The notes under the pieces: model-generated
Database searches by the model: none
The model's input: the letters and a program-made list of their open reading frames with translations, nothing else
Told to the model about the DNA's origin: nothing
Shown here: in pieces, positions 9,236-16,164 of the stretch
How the letters are laid out: the number at the start of each line of letters is the position of its first letter
How positions within the stretch are numbered: the first letter of the stretch is position 1
DNA from: Bordetella parapertussis
Lineage (GTDB): Bacteria > Pseudomonadota > Gammaproteobacteria > Burkholderiales > Burkholderiaceae_C
Assembly (NCBI GenBank): GCA_945878355.1
Contig: CAMCTC010000070.1
Coordinates: 1-24,980 of the forward strand
Direction of reading: 5' to 3'
Length of the DNA: 24,980 bases
Position numbers and translations under genes: made by a program

Positions 9236-9531
9236 TGACGACCTCTCGACGGCTGCGCGCGGGCATGCACCAGACTGCAGTCGGCTGCAATGGCTTGCGG
9301 CGCAGCCCGTCAGTCCGCATCCCGAACCGCGATCATCGACTTACGCAAGAACAGGAAGTGCTGCCATTCAGTCCCTGCGGACCTGAACAGGTTCAAATAT
9401 GCCACCGATCGGATAGTCGACGCAGGCGCAAATTTCATCTTTTCGCCAGTTATGTTGAGATTCTCACCTGCCGGAAGCCATTGCCTGAATGGTCCGCGAA
9501 GCATGGGGTGAAGGCCGGACATGCCGAGCCG
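9236..9531. other. Gap inside the operon between CapK-like and GT4 genes
   Basis: This is the longest gap between genes within the minus-strand run. It holds only one candidate small reading frame (9522-9310, minus), listed separately, and no hairpin followed by a T run that I can see. It may be a remnant left after loss of a gene. Confidence 0.4.
9310..9522 (-). CDS. Possible small hypothetical protein or gene remnant (70 aa)
   Basis: An ATG at 9522, nine bases after the stop of the CapK-like gene, opens a 70-residue frame that begins MSGLHPMLRGPF and ends RKSMIAVRDAD. It lies in the operon direction and fills most of the gap, which is the only argument for it. There is no clear ribosome binding site, signal peptide or known domain. 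It could be a real small protein, a fragment of a deleted biosynthetic gene, or chance. Confidence 0.25.
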   Translation of the reverse strand: MSGLHPMLRGPFRQWLPAGENLNITGEKMKFAPASTIRSVAYLNLFRSAGTEWQHFLFLRKSMIAVRDAD

Positions 9532-10917
9532 CTACAGCGCACCCACCGTCGGGATTGCCCGCACCACGACCTGCAGCTTGCCGTTGGCGGTGCGAGGGAT
9601 GCTGTCGACGCGTTGAATCGTGATCTTCATTCCCTCGCCCAACTGCGCCAGCACAGCGTTGCGGGCGCCGTTTTCGTCCAACCTGGCACCCGGAGCCATC
9701 ACCAGCAGCAGTTTCACTTCGTCGTGCGAAACCTGCCGGATCTGGCCCTCCAGCAGGTTGGGCAGGTAGTCCAGCACATTGCTCATCATGAAGACATGGC
9801 GACCGTCCGGCGCCAGGATGTAGTCCTCGATACGCCCGACGATGTGGTCGATTACCGGGAACACGCGGCCGCAATCACAACGGGTGCCCTGCGGCGCAGG
9901 GACGATCGCATCCCCCAACCGATAACGGATCCAGGGCATCAGCGGGTTGTCAAACGACGTCCCCACCACCTCACAGGTACCGTCCGTTTGCGGATGCAGT
10001 TCAGTGAAGCTGTAGTCGGACATCAGGTGGTAGCGGCCGTGCTCACAAGTGCCAATGGCCACCATGCGCTCGAAACAACCGTACCAATCAAAGATGCGCA
10101 CGCCGAAGGCCTCTTGCACCAGCCGCCGGTGTTCGTCCGTCACCGTTTCAGACGAAGTGAACACCGAACGCAACTTGCTGCCCCGGTAGCGCCGGCCCTT
10201 GCTGACCAAGTAGCGCGCCATCAGCAACACAGCAGACGGATAACCCTGCAGCATCACCGGGTCGTAAGACTCCATCGCCTCAATATACGACAGCGCTGTG
10301 GCTTCCGACAGGTGGTAGGAGGACATCATCAACAAGTGTTCGGCACGGTTGTGGCGCCAGAACGGTGGCACCTTCTGGGCCGCCGGCACCACCTTGTCGC
10401 CACGCAGCCAGACACGGCGGTCACCCGACTTCAATCCGGCCCAGCCCATTTGGCGCCAGACAAAGGCGTTCTCGCGGTTGATCGCGTACAGGTCACGCCA
10501 ACCCGTCATCGACATGCCGGTCGTGCCACTGGTGCTACCTTTGAAGCGCGGACCCCTGTGCACCTGCGACAGTAGGCGCCCACCGGCGTCGAACACGTCG
10601 CGCTTGCTCAGTTCGGGCAGGCGGCGCAGGTCATCGAGGCTGCGCAAGTCGCCGGGCGCAAGCCCTGCGGCGCGCATACGGTCGCGGTAGAACGGCACAT
10701 GGTCGGACGCGTGCTGCAGCGTGCGCCGCAACCGATCAAGTTGCAGCGCGCGCATGGCCGCCTCGTCCAGCCATTGCGTGCGCGCGACTTCTGCCAGCTC
10801 ACGCCGGAACGTCGGCCCCTCGCGCAGACTGCCACGCGCCCAGCCCCGCAGGGCGAGCATCGCCTCTTGCATCCAGACCGGGCTGCCGGTGTAGTAAGGC
10901 GCTGTATAGATCGACAT
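9532..10917 (-). CDS. CapK/phenylacetate-CoA-ligase-like adenylate-forming enzyme
   Basis: The 461-residue product belongs to the adenylate-forming superfamily, in the branch containing PaaK and the CapK proteins of capsule loci. The nucleotide-binding loop STSGTTG is at residues 128-134. A YG-x-x-E block (YGCFE) follows, then CEHGRYH and RCDCGR cysteine-containing motifs, YRLGD, and a C-terminal RTANGKLQ with the expected catalytic lysine at 447. These features suggest an active enzyme that activates a carboxylic acid as its AMP ester. In a polysaccharide operon the product would plausibly be transferred to the sugar chain as an acyl or amino-acid substituent, but that is inference and the acid is unknown. 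The ATG at 10917 has AGGGG about six bases upstream. An 80-base spacer with strong inverted repeats precedes it. Confidence 0.87.
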   Translation of the reverse strand: MSIYTAPYYTGSPVWMQEAMLALRGWARGSLREGPTFRRELAEVARTQWLDEAAMRALQLDRLRRTLQHASDHVPFYRDRMRAAGLAPGDLRSLDDLRRLPELSKRDVFDAGGRLLSQVHRGPRFKGSTSGTTGMSMTGWRDLYAINRENAFVWRQMGWAGLKSGDRRVWLRGDKVVPAAQKVPPFWRHNRAEHLLMMSSYHLSEATALSYIEAMESYDPVMLQGYPSAVLLMARYLVSKGRRYRGSKLRSVFTSSETVTDEHRRLVQEAFGVRIFDWYGCFERMVAIGTCEHGRYHLMSDYSFTELHPQTDGTCEVVGTSFDNPLMPWIRYRLGDAIVPAPQGTRCDCGRVFPVIDHIVGRIEDYILAPDGRHVFMMSNVLDYLPNLLEGQIRQVSHDEVKLLLVMAPGARLDENGARNAVLAQLGEGMKITIQRVDSIPRTANGKLQVVVRAIPTVGAL

Positions 10918-10946
10918 TCAAACCCCTGGTTATGGCCATTGCCACT

Positions 10947-10980
10947 GGCCGGCGAGCCCGCCGGGCCGGCCGTAACGGCC
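10947..10980 (-). repeat. Alternative GC-rich hairpins in operon spacer
   Basis: A perfect 7-base inverted repeat (GGCCGGC at 10947-10953, GCCGGCC at 10965-10971) overlaps a second stem (GGCCG at 10968-10972, CGGCC at 10976-10980). Both use bases 10968-10971, so the two folds exclude each other. There is no T run, so it is not a standard intrinsic terminator. It lies between a GT4 gene and the CapK-like gene and could affect mRNA processing or readthrough. Confidence 0.45.
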
Positions 10981-10997
10981 GCAACCGCAACACCCCA

Positions 10998-12158
10998 TCA
11001 ACCCGCTTCCCGCTTGCGGCGGATAGCCGCCTCGTAGGCCTGCAGCGTGATCTGGGCATTGCGTTGCCAGGACAGATCGGTTTGCCCTAGTTCAACGCTG
11101 CGCTTGCCCATGCGCGCGGCCTCGTCGGGCGCGGCCATCAGTCTGGCCATGGCCGCCGCCAACGCATCGGCGTCGCCAGGCGGCACAAGCAGGCCGTTGT
11201 CGCCATCCCGCACCATGTCCTGCAGCGCACCCACACGGGTAGCGATGATGGCGCGACCAAAACCCAGCGCCATCGCCGCCACGCCGCTCTGGGTGCCGTC
11301 GACATAGGGCAATACCACCGCCTGCGCCCGCGCGAATAAGCTAGGCAATTCATCGTGTGCGATGAAGCGCTCGTGCAATTCGAACGCTGGATGCCCGTCG
11401 ATCAATGCCCGATGACGCGCCAGATCCCCACCGCGCCCGGCGATCACTCCACGCACCGACAGACCGCGTTCGTGCAGCCCTCTTATCGCCGCCACGAAGT
11501 GCCCCAAACCTTTGTAAGCCTGAATCCTGCCGAAGAACAAAAAGGTTCCCTGGACAGTAGCAGTGATGGCCGGCGGACCGCCAAGCGGACCGTGCGGCAC
11601 AGAATAAACCAGACCCTTTAACCTTGGATAAGTAGAAATAACTATATCCATCAATGAATCACCATGCGTAACGACGGCATCGATCTTCCGTCGCCAACGA
11701 TTAAGTACAAAACGGCGCTTAATCGAGGAGATAGAATAATCATCCTCGCCAGAGTGGGGAGCGGGATCGTGCACAGTCATAACTACCGGCACACCCCAAT
11801 CGATAAAAGATAGAATTAAAGCCGGAGTTGACGCCGCCTCCTGGAAGTGAATGAAATCAGGATTAAAATCAGCAACCTTATTTCTCACCTTGATCAAGAT
11901 CGCTGGAAGATTGTAAATATATTCATTAAAATTTACAAGCACAATTCGCAAATCGCAACCATCAACATCGACTTCGTGGCCCATTTCCTCTAAAGCATTT
12001 TTCCTATCCAATAACAATAATACAGACCCGAATCTGGAGAGTGCCAAAGCGTGATTGACAGCATACTCAGCAAAGTGCAAAGCAAATACTACAATTCGAA
12101 TCCGAATACCATCCTGCCGAGGGGCTTCGTTACAAACCATATTCCTAAGAAAAATCAT
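10998..12158 (-). CDS. GT4 family glycosyltransferase, compositionally chimeric
   Basis: The 386-residue product is a GT-B fold glycosyltransferase. Its N-terminal half includes FIHFQEAAS and [12 protein letters not shown], and the hinge SVPHGPLG leads into the second domain with [13 protein letters not shown]. The usual EX7E donor motif is replaced by a [14 protein letters not shown] block followed by [12 protein letters not shown] and [12 protein letters not shown], a variant seen in some GT4 enzymes. I chose the ATG at 12158 because it overlaps the preceding stop in an ATGA; a GTG at 12164 is also in frame. The N-terminal part is AT-rich (18 GC of 60 bases at 11881-11940) while the C-terminal part is GC-rich (47 of 60 at 11101-11160), and the change falls close to the hinge. 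It would add one sugar to the repeat; specificity is unknown. Confidence 0.88.
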   Translation of the reverse strand: MIFLRNMVCNEAPRQDGIRIRIVVFALHFAEYAVNHALALSRFGSVLLLLDRKNALEEMGHEVDVDGCDLRIVLVNFNEYIYNLPAILIKVRNKVADFNPDFIHFQEAASTPALILSFIDWGVPVVMTVHDPAPHSGEDDYSISSIKRRFVLNRWRRKIDAVVTHGDSLMDIVISTYPRLKGLVYSVPHGPLGGPPAITATVQGTFLFFGRIQAYKGLGHFVAAIRGLHERGLSVRGVIAGRGGDLARHRALIDGHPAFELHERFIAHDELPSLFARAQAVVLPYVDGTQSGVAAMALGFGRAIIATRVGALQDMVRDGDNGLLVPPGDADALAAAMARLMAAPDEAARMGKRSVELGQTDLSWQRNAQITLQAYEAAIRRKREAG

Positions 12159-12583
12159 TCGCACGGCTCGTCAATCCTAATAACCCTCGCAGGGATTCCC
12201 ACAGCGATCCCATAAGGAGGTACATCACATAAAACGACCGCGTTGGCCCCAATTTTAGCATGATGGCCGATAGTAACTGGCCCTAAAATCCTTGCCCCAG
12301 TTCCAATCATAACGAACTCACCAATTACTGGAACAGTATTATGCCCAGCCCGGCCACCAATTGTGACACCTGACCCAATCTCTACGAAATCACCGATAAC
12401 AGCACGCCTATGTATCACGATTCCCAGTCCCTGGTAACCGAGCAATACACCCTTCCCCACAATCGCAGTGTACGGCAACACCGTTGAGAAGATAATTCTA
12501 TTTAAAGCGTAAAGCAGCCAAGGCAAGAGCGGAACTCCAAAACCATTCAACCAACGAGCCAATTGATATATATGAATAGGCAT
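12155..12583 (-). CDS. Serine-acetyltransferase-like hexapeptide O-acetyltransferase
   Basis: This short 142-residue protein is built on the left-handed beta-helix of hexapeptide acyltransferases. Residues about 50-135 show the CysE-like pattern: [19 protein letters not shown], then [11 protein letters not shown], then [17 protein letters not shown] and the closing GIPARV. His58 sits where the CysE catalytic histidine is expected. It lacks the helical N-terminal domain of true serine acetyltransferases, as is typical of versions in polysaccharide loci, where they are thought to O-acetylate sugars. The start ATG at 12583 follows an AT-rich spacer with only a distant AGGG. The stop overlaps the next gene's start (ATGA, 12155-12158), showing translational coupling. 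The acceptor is unknown. Confidence 0.87.
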   Translation of the reverse strand: MPIHIYQLARWLNGFGVPLLPWLLYALNRIIFSTVLPYTAIVGKGVLLGYQGLGIVIHRRAVIGDFVEIGSGVTIGGRAGHNTVPVIGEFVMIGTGARILGPVTIGHHAKIGANAVVLCDVPPYGIAVGIPARVIRIDEPCE

Positions 12584-12636
12584 AAAGAGTGATCACCCTG
12601 CCCTTAACCAAAGGCACCAATAGGTCGCTGTAAATT

Positions 12637-12666
12637 AATACAATAACCGACGTAAAAATATTTCAA
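12637..12666 (-). promoter_or_regulatory. Candidate internal promoter in AT-rich operon spacer
   Basis: In the 174-base spacer 12584-12757, the minus strand shows TTGAAA (12661-12666, five of six to -35 consensus), an 18-base gap, then TGTATT (12637-12642, four of six to -10). This sits about 54 bases upstream of the acetyltransferase start. AT-rich DNA produces such matches by chance, so confidence is low. No gene is seen in the spacer. Confidence 0.22.
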
Positions 12667-12757
12667 GAAAATCTCGAACTTATAGGATACGCAACAGCGA
12701 CACGGGCGCAGCTGGAAACCAACACAGGCCATATCTTCTTATAGAAATTCAAAAAAT

Positions 12758-13813
12758 CTAACGATCAAAATTTCCCCGATCAGCATAAAAAAGCCCAACG
12801 CGAAGTGCAAACCAGAATTCATCCCAACCACCAGACAGGACTGCTCTACACGCTTCCGCAACAATCGAACATCGGACTAAATTCAACTTTTCAGGATAAA
12901 ACTTCAAAGTAAATCGTATTCTGTTCTGATATGCAAGCCTGGCACTTGCACCGAACTTTTTTTCCGCACTCCTGGAGGTACTGGCCCCACTTTTATGAAA
13001 AACAATACTTCCTGGCGCGTATAAGCAGGCAAAACCAAATGGCGCGCCTCGTAACGCCCAATCAATCTCTTCGAAATAGAGAAAATAATCCTCACACATT
13101 CCACCCACCTCAAGATAGAAAGTGCGTGGAACCAGCATCGAAGCGCCTACCACATAAGCCGCAACAGATTCCGCGTGTTCCTTGTCATGAAAAGTTATGC
13201 TCTCAGGCCTACGAAACGCTCCGACGGGAATACCAAGGGCGCAAGAGGAAGAATATCCAAAAACCCCCATCGCTTGAATTTCTTCAGGTTGGTGGTAAAA
13301 AACAAGAGTAGATCCGACCACACCACGGTCACTGGAAATTCGGGCCCGCCGAACCAATGCCGAGAGCGCCGACGACTCAACCACCGTATCGTTGTTCAAA
13401 AGCCAGAAATATGCAAAATTGCCTAAGGAAGAAGCATATTTCATTGCAATATTGTTGGCGGCAGCAAATCCTAGATTAGCGCCAGTCGGTATCACAACTA
13501 TCTTTGCTGAACTCGTCATGCGACCTTCGGCGGCGCTATCGGCTCTTGACAGGACTTCAACAGAGACGGGTTTGGAAACGTTGGGCCGGACAAGGTGATC
13601 CAGTACTGAGTTCTGGGCAGCCACTTCTCCGCTCGCTCCGTTAGCCCAAGCCACTATCCTTTCAACCGAACCGTCTTGCGAATCGTTGTCGCAGACGATG
13701 ACCTGAAAATCTGGGTAGTCCAGACGCAACACACTTTCAAGACACTCCAGCGTGTCCTTTGCGCCATTCCAGTTGACAAGGACAATATAGATCTTGCCGG
13801 CCACCGCATTCAC
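12758..13813 (-). CDS. GT2 family glycosyltransferase (rhamnosyltransferase-like, COG1216 type)
   Basis: The 351-residue product is a GT-A fold inverting glycosyltransferase. It begins IYIVLVNWNGAKDTLECLESV, followed by VIVCDNDSQDGS for nucleotide binding, ANLGFAAANN, the metal-binding-type LLNNDTVV, and YFLYFEEIDWALR, the set typical of the WbbL/RfbF rhamnosyltransferase-like group. About 45 residues rich in Ser, Ala and Val separate the DNDSQDGS and NLGFA blocks. The open frame extends further upstream, but I place the start at the GTG at 13811-13813, where GTGA overlaps the stop of the FkbM gene and the family's first beta strand begins six residues later. The gene is AT-richer than the eps core. 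A rhamnose donor is only a guess. Confidence 0.88.
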   Translation of the reverse strand: MNAVAGKIYIVLVNWNGAKDTLECLESVLRLDYPDFQVIVCDNDSQDGSVERIVAWANGASGEVAAQNSVLDHLVRPNVSKPVSVEVLSRADSAAEGRMTSSAKIVVIPTGANLGFAAANNIAMKYASSLGNFAYFWLLNNDTVVESSALSALVRRARISSDRGVVGSTLVFYHQPEEIQAMGVFGYSSSCALGIPVGAFRRPESITFHDKEHAESVAAYVVGASMLVPRTFYLEVGGMCEDYFLYFEEIDWALRGAPFGFACLYAPGSIVFHKSGASTSRSAEKKFGASARLAYQNRIRFTLKFYPEKLNLVRCSIVAEACRAVLSGGWDEFWFALRVGLFYADRGNFDR

Positions 13814-14640
13814 CCTGTTGCCGCCAATGCCGCATTCAAATTGGGTTCGAGTGCCGCCGCCTCCTCGACGGGTACAAAAATAAAGTTGTTGATATAAACA
13901 CCATGCCTGCGCCAACCACCCTTCCATCCACCGATGTTGCCAGGGATTTGATGTACGGCGGGATCGAATTCGACAACGTTGCGCAGGCGCCCACCATCGT
14001 TGAAAAATCCGGAATAACCTACGCCAGCCATGAATTCACAGACATCGCTCACAGCGCGTGCCCGATGGCGATCCTCCACTTCGACCAGCACACGAGGTCG
14101 CTGTGTACGAAGCAGCGCAATCGCGCCGTGGAGAACGGCCAATTCGTGGCCCTCGACGTCGACCTTTAGAAAGCCCACTGGTGCGTAGCCAAAGCTGTCG
14201 AGCGTGCGCGTCAGCACCTCAACCGACTCGCTGGTACTGCCATCTTCGTCAACCAGCACATTGTCCGGTTCGATCGTGCTGCGCCCCGGGTCGTCGACGA
14301 GGATGCGCAATATGGTCCTACCGGGCGCATCAGAGACAGCGATTTCCTCCACTTGAATCGGCAGGCTCGCGTGCATAGCCATTTGGCGCAGTTCTCGCGC
14401 CTGAAGAGGCCGGGGTTCGAAGGCAATGCAGCGCGACACTAGGCCAGACATTCTGACGCTGTAAATCCCCGCAGATGCGCCGACATCCAGACCGACTTGC
14501 CCCGCGCGGCAGAGCAAAGGTAGCAGAATCAGTTCATCCTCATGGTCCGCCGTGCGCAGTCGCTCAACGCGGCGCTGCCAAAACAAATTGGGAGCAAGGC
14601 GCATGGCGACATGCTTCAGCAACGACCTGAAGGGCATCAT
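13810..14640 (-). CDS. FkbM family SAM-dependent methyltransferase
   Basis: The 276-residue protein has the FkbM methyltransferase pattern: the SAM-binding glycine loop LDVGASAG at residues 51-58, an acidic residue in FEPRP at about 75, and the conserved FLKVDVEGHE block. FkbM enzymes O-methylate sugars or polyketides and are common in polysaccharide loci, so methylation of a repeat-unit hydroxyl is likely. The start is the first of two adjacent ATG codons at 14640, without a strong ribosome site. The sulfotransferase stop lies 33 bases upstream. The 3' end is coupled to the GT2 gene by a GTGA overlap. Base composition is intermediate between the AT-rich genes around it and the eps core. Confidence 0.9.
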   Translation of the reverse strand: MMPFRSLLKHVAMRLAPNLFWQRRVERLRTADHEDELILLPLLCRAGQVGLDVGASAGIYSVRMSGLVSRCIAFEPRPLQARELRQMAMHASLPIQVEEIAVSDAPGRTILRILVDDPGRSTIEPDNVLVDEDGSTSESVEVLTRTLDSFGYAPVGFLKVDVEGHELAVLHGAIALLRTQRPRVLVEVEDRHRARAVSDVCEFMAGVGYSGFFNDGGRLRNVVEFDPAVHQIPGNIGGWKGGWRRHGVYINNFIFVPVEEAAALEPNLNAALAATG

Positions 14641-14673
14641 ATATTTGGCAGTAGTGCGAAAGAAAATTTGGAT

Positions 14674-15582
14674 TTATTCGGTAATACGGGCTTTGTCTGA
14701 CCAAGCGCCGAGTTCGCGCCCGATCAAGGTTGACAATGCCACAAGGTCAGGGTGGTAACGCGTCTGCAACTGTGCGCGGAGCACGGGATCGAGAGGCACC
14801 GCCTTGAATGGCTTGCGGTTGCGCGCCTGAATGCCCCACATGAGGTCCATCAAGCGGCGTCGCGCAAGTGCAGGCAGCAGGCGTTTGCCAAAGCGTTTGA
14901 TACGCGACCCTGACTCCAACATTCCTTGAAATACCATACTCACGGGCATGTACGCTTGGTGCGCTTCGTCGCTTGTGATCGGCTCGTAAGGCAGGCTGGT
15001 CACGTCAAGGAAATTATATACATTTTGCAGAGTCTGCCTCGGATTTATCTGCAGATCGTCAGACAAAAGGAATAACATTTGGTTTAATGGGAAATTTTTC
15101 AAGTAGCGCTCCACCTGTTGATAGTAAAGGCCTCGCGAAAAATAGCTGAAATCCGACTTTTCGAGATGAGTGCCTGCAGCGATCCTTGCCGGTTCTGCGG
15201 TCAAGGCATCGGCGAACGAAAGGGGCTCGCGCCCACGGCGTACCGTCATCCAGTAGTGGCTGTAGGCACGCGCCACCGGATCGCGAAACATGAAAATTAA
15301 TTTAGCCTGTGGAAACGCCTTTGCCAGGCGCGAAGGCACATCAGAGAAGAACAGGTATTCGGGATCAATTTCACCCAGAAGCTGATCCGGCGCAGTCTCT
15401 CCAAAATATTTTTCCAAATAAGCGGCGACACCCATATTCCATTCCCCGTGACCATCATCGAAAAAATGCGTCTCCTTCACTGATGGCAATGCAATGCCTG
15501 GATGTCGATTGAGATAATGGTGCAACGCAGTTGTACCGCACTTTTGAGCACCAACACAAACGAAGTCGATCTTTGTAATCAT
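14674..15582 (-). CDS. PAPS-dependent sulfotransferase
   Basis: The 302-residue product is a sulfotransferase of the heparan N-deacetylase/N-sulfotransferase-like group (Sulfotransfer_1). The 5'-phosphosulfate loop VGAQKCGTTAL is at residues 10-20. The 3'-phosphate site is at residues 98-111 (MFRDPVARAYSHYW), with Arg100 and Ser108 in the expected places. RGLYYQQVERYLKNFP and a distal Asp-containing DDLQINPRQTL region follow, as in the family. It would move sulfate from PAPS to a hydroxyl or amine of the polysaccharide repeat or its precursor. The gene starts at ATG 15582, 21 bases after the acetyltransferase stop, without a strong ribosome site. No PAPS-synthesis gene is in the window. A sulfated polymer is a reasonable inference, not shown. 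Confidence 0.9.
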   Translation of the reverse strand: MITKIDFVCVGAQKCGTTALHHYLNRHPGIALPSVKETHFFDDGHGEWNMGVAAYLEKYFGETAPDQLLGEIDPEYLFFSDVPSRLAKAFPQAKLIFMFRDPVARAYSHYWMTVRRGREPLSFADALTAEPARIAAGTHLEKSDFSYFSRGLYYQQVERYLKNFPLNQMLFLLSDDLQINPRQTLQNVYNFLDVTSLPYEPITSDEAHQAYMPVSMVFQGMLESGSRIKRFGKRLLPALARRRLMDLMWGIQARNRKPFKAVPLDPVLRAQLQTRYHPDLVALSTLIGRELGAWSDKARITE

Positions 15583-15603
15583 GAAAATACGGCACGCCCA
15601 GAA

Positions 15604-16164
15604 CTAGGAGCGCGTTTTTAGAATTCGGGCGGGCACACCGCCAACGATGGAAAATGGCGGCACATCGGATCGAACAACAGACCCGGCGGCGATGATTGAC
15701 CCTGTGCCGATCGTAACGCCCCGAAGTATGACCGCGCCATGCCCTATCCATACATCATCACCGACGATGACGGGGGTGGTAACAATACCTTGATCAATCA
15801 TAGGAATAGTTAAGGAATCGGAGCAATGATCGGTATCTCGAATGGTAACCGCTTGGGCAATCATTACATTATCGCCGATGTCTATGCTTGAGTTGCAACC
15901 AAAAACACAAAACTCGCCATTGAATGTTCGCAGCCCCATCTTTATACAACCGCTACCCTGGAATATAGTATGGGATCCAATGTTGTTTTCCCCTCTAAGT
16001 TCGACCCGAAGTTTGCCGGGTCCAGCACCAATAGGCTTAACTGCGATATCGCTTCCGAAGTTGCAACCTCCATCGAAGAAAATTATCTTGGAGTACAAAA
16101 TTCTCACCCGAAGTCGCGAAAGATGCGAAGACATTCGTCGATAGATTTGCAAGACACCGTTCAC
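15604..16164 (-). CDS. WcaF-like hexapeptide-repeat acyltransferase
   Basis: The 186-residue protein is a left-handed beta-helix acyltransferase. Repeats run from about residue 36 to 180, including GENNIGSHTIF, NSSIDIGDNVMIAQAVTI, the RDTDH motif with the probable catalytic His113, and VIVGDDVWIGHGAVILRGVTIG, ending with GGVPARILK. The start is the GTG at 16162-16164, which overlaps the flippase stop in GTGA; the open frame continues upstream but would overlap the flippase by far more. It likely acetylates a sugar of the repeat unit. Its AT-rich composition contrasts with the upstream polymerase gene. Confidence 0.87.
   Translation of the reverse strand: MNGVLQIYRRMSSHLSRLRVRILYSKIIFFDGGCNFGSDIAVKPIGAGPGKLRVELRGENNIGSHTIFQGSGCIKMGLRTFNGEFCVFGCNSSIDIGDNVMIAQAVTIRDTDHCSDSLTIPMIDQGIVTTPVIVGDDVWIGHGAVILRGVTIGTGSIIAAGSVVRSDVPPFSIVGGVPARILKTRS

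Noticed and set aside
9061..10575. Long plus-strand open frame of about 504 codons opposite the CapK-like and GT4 genes
   Set aside because: It is antisense to a gene with clear catalytic motifs, is rich in His, Arg and Gln as expected of a GC-rich shadow frame, and has no domain or ribosome site.
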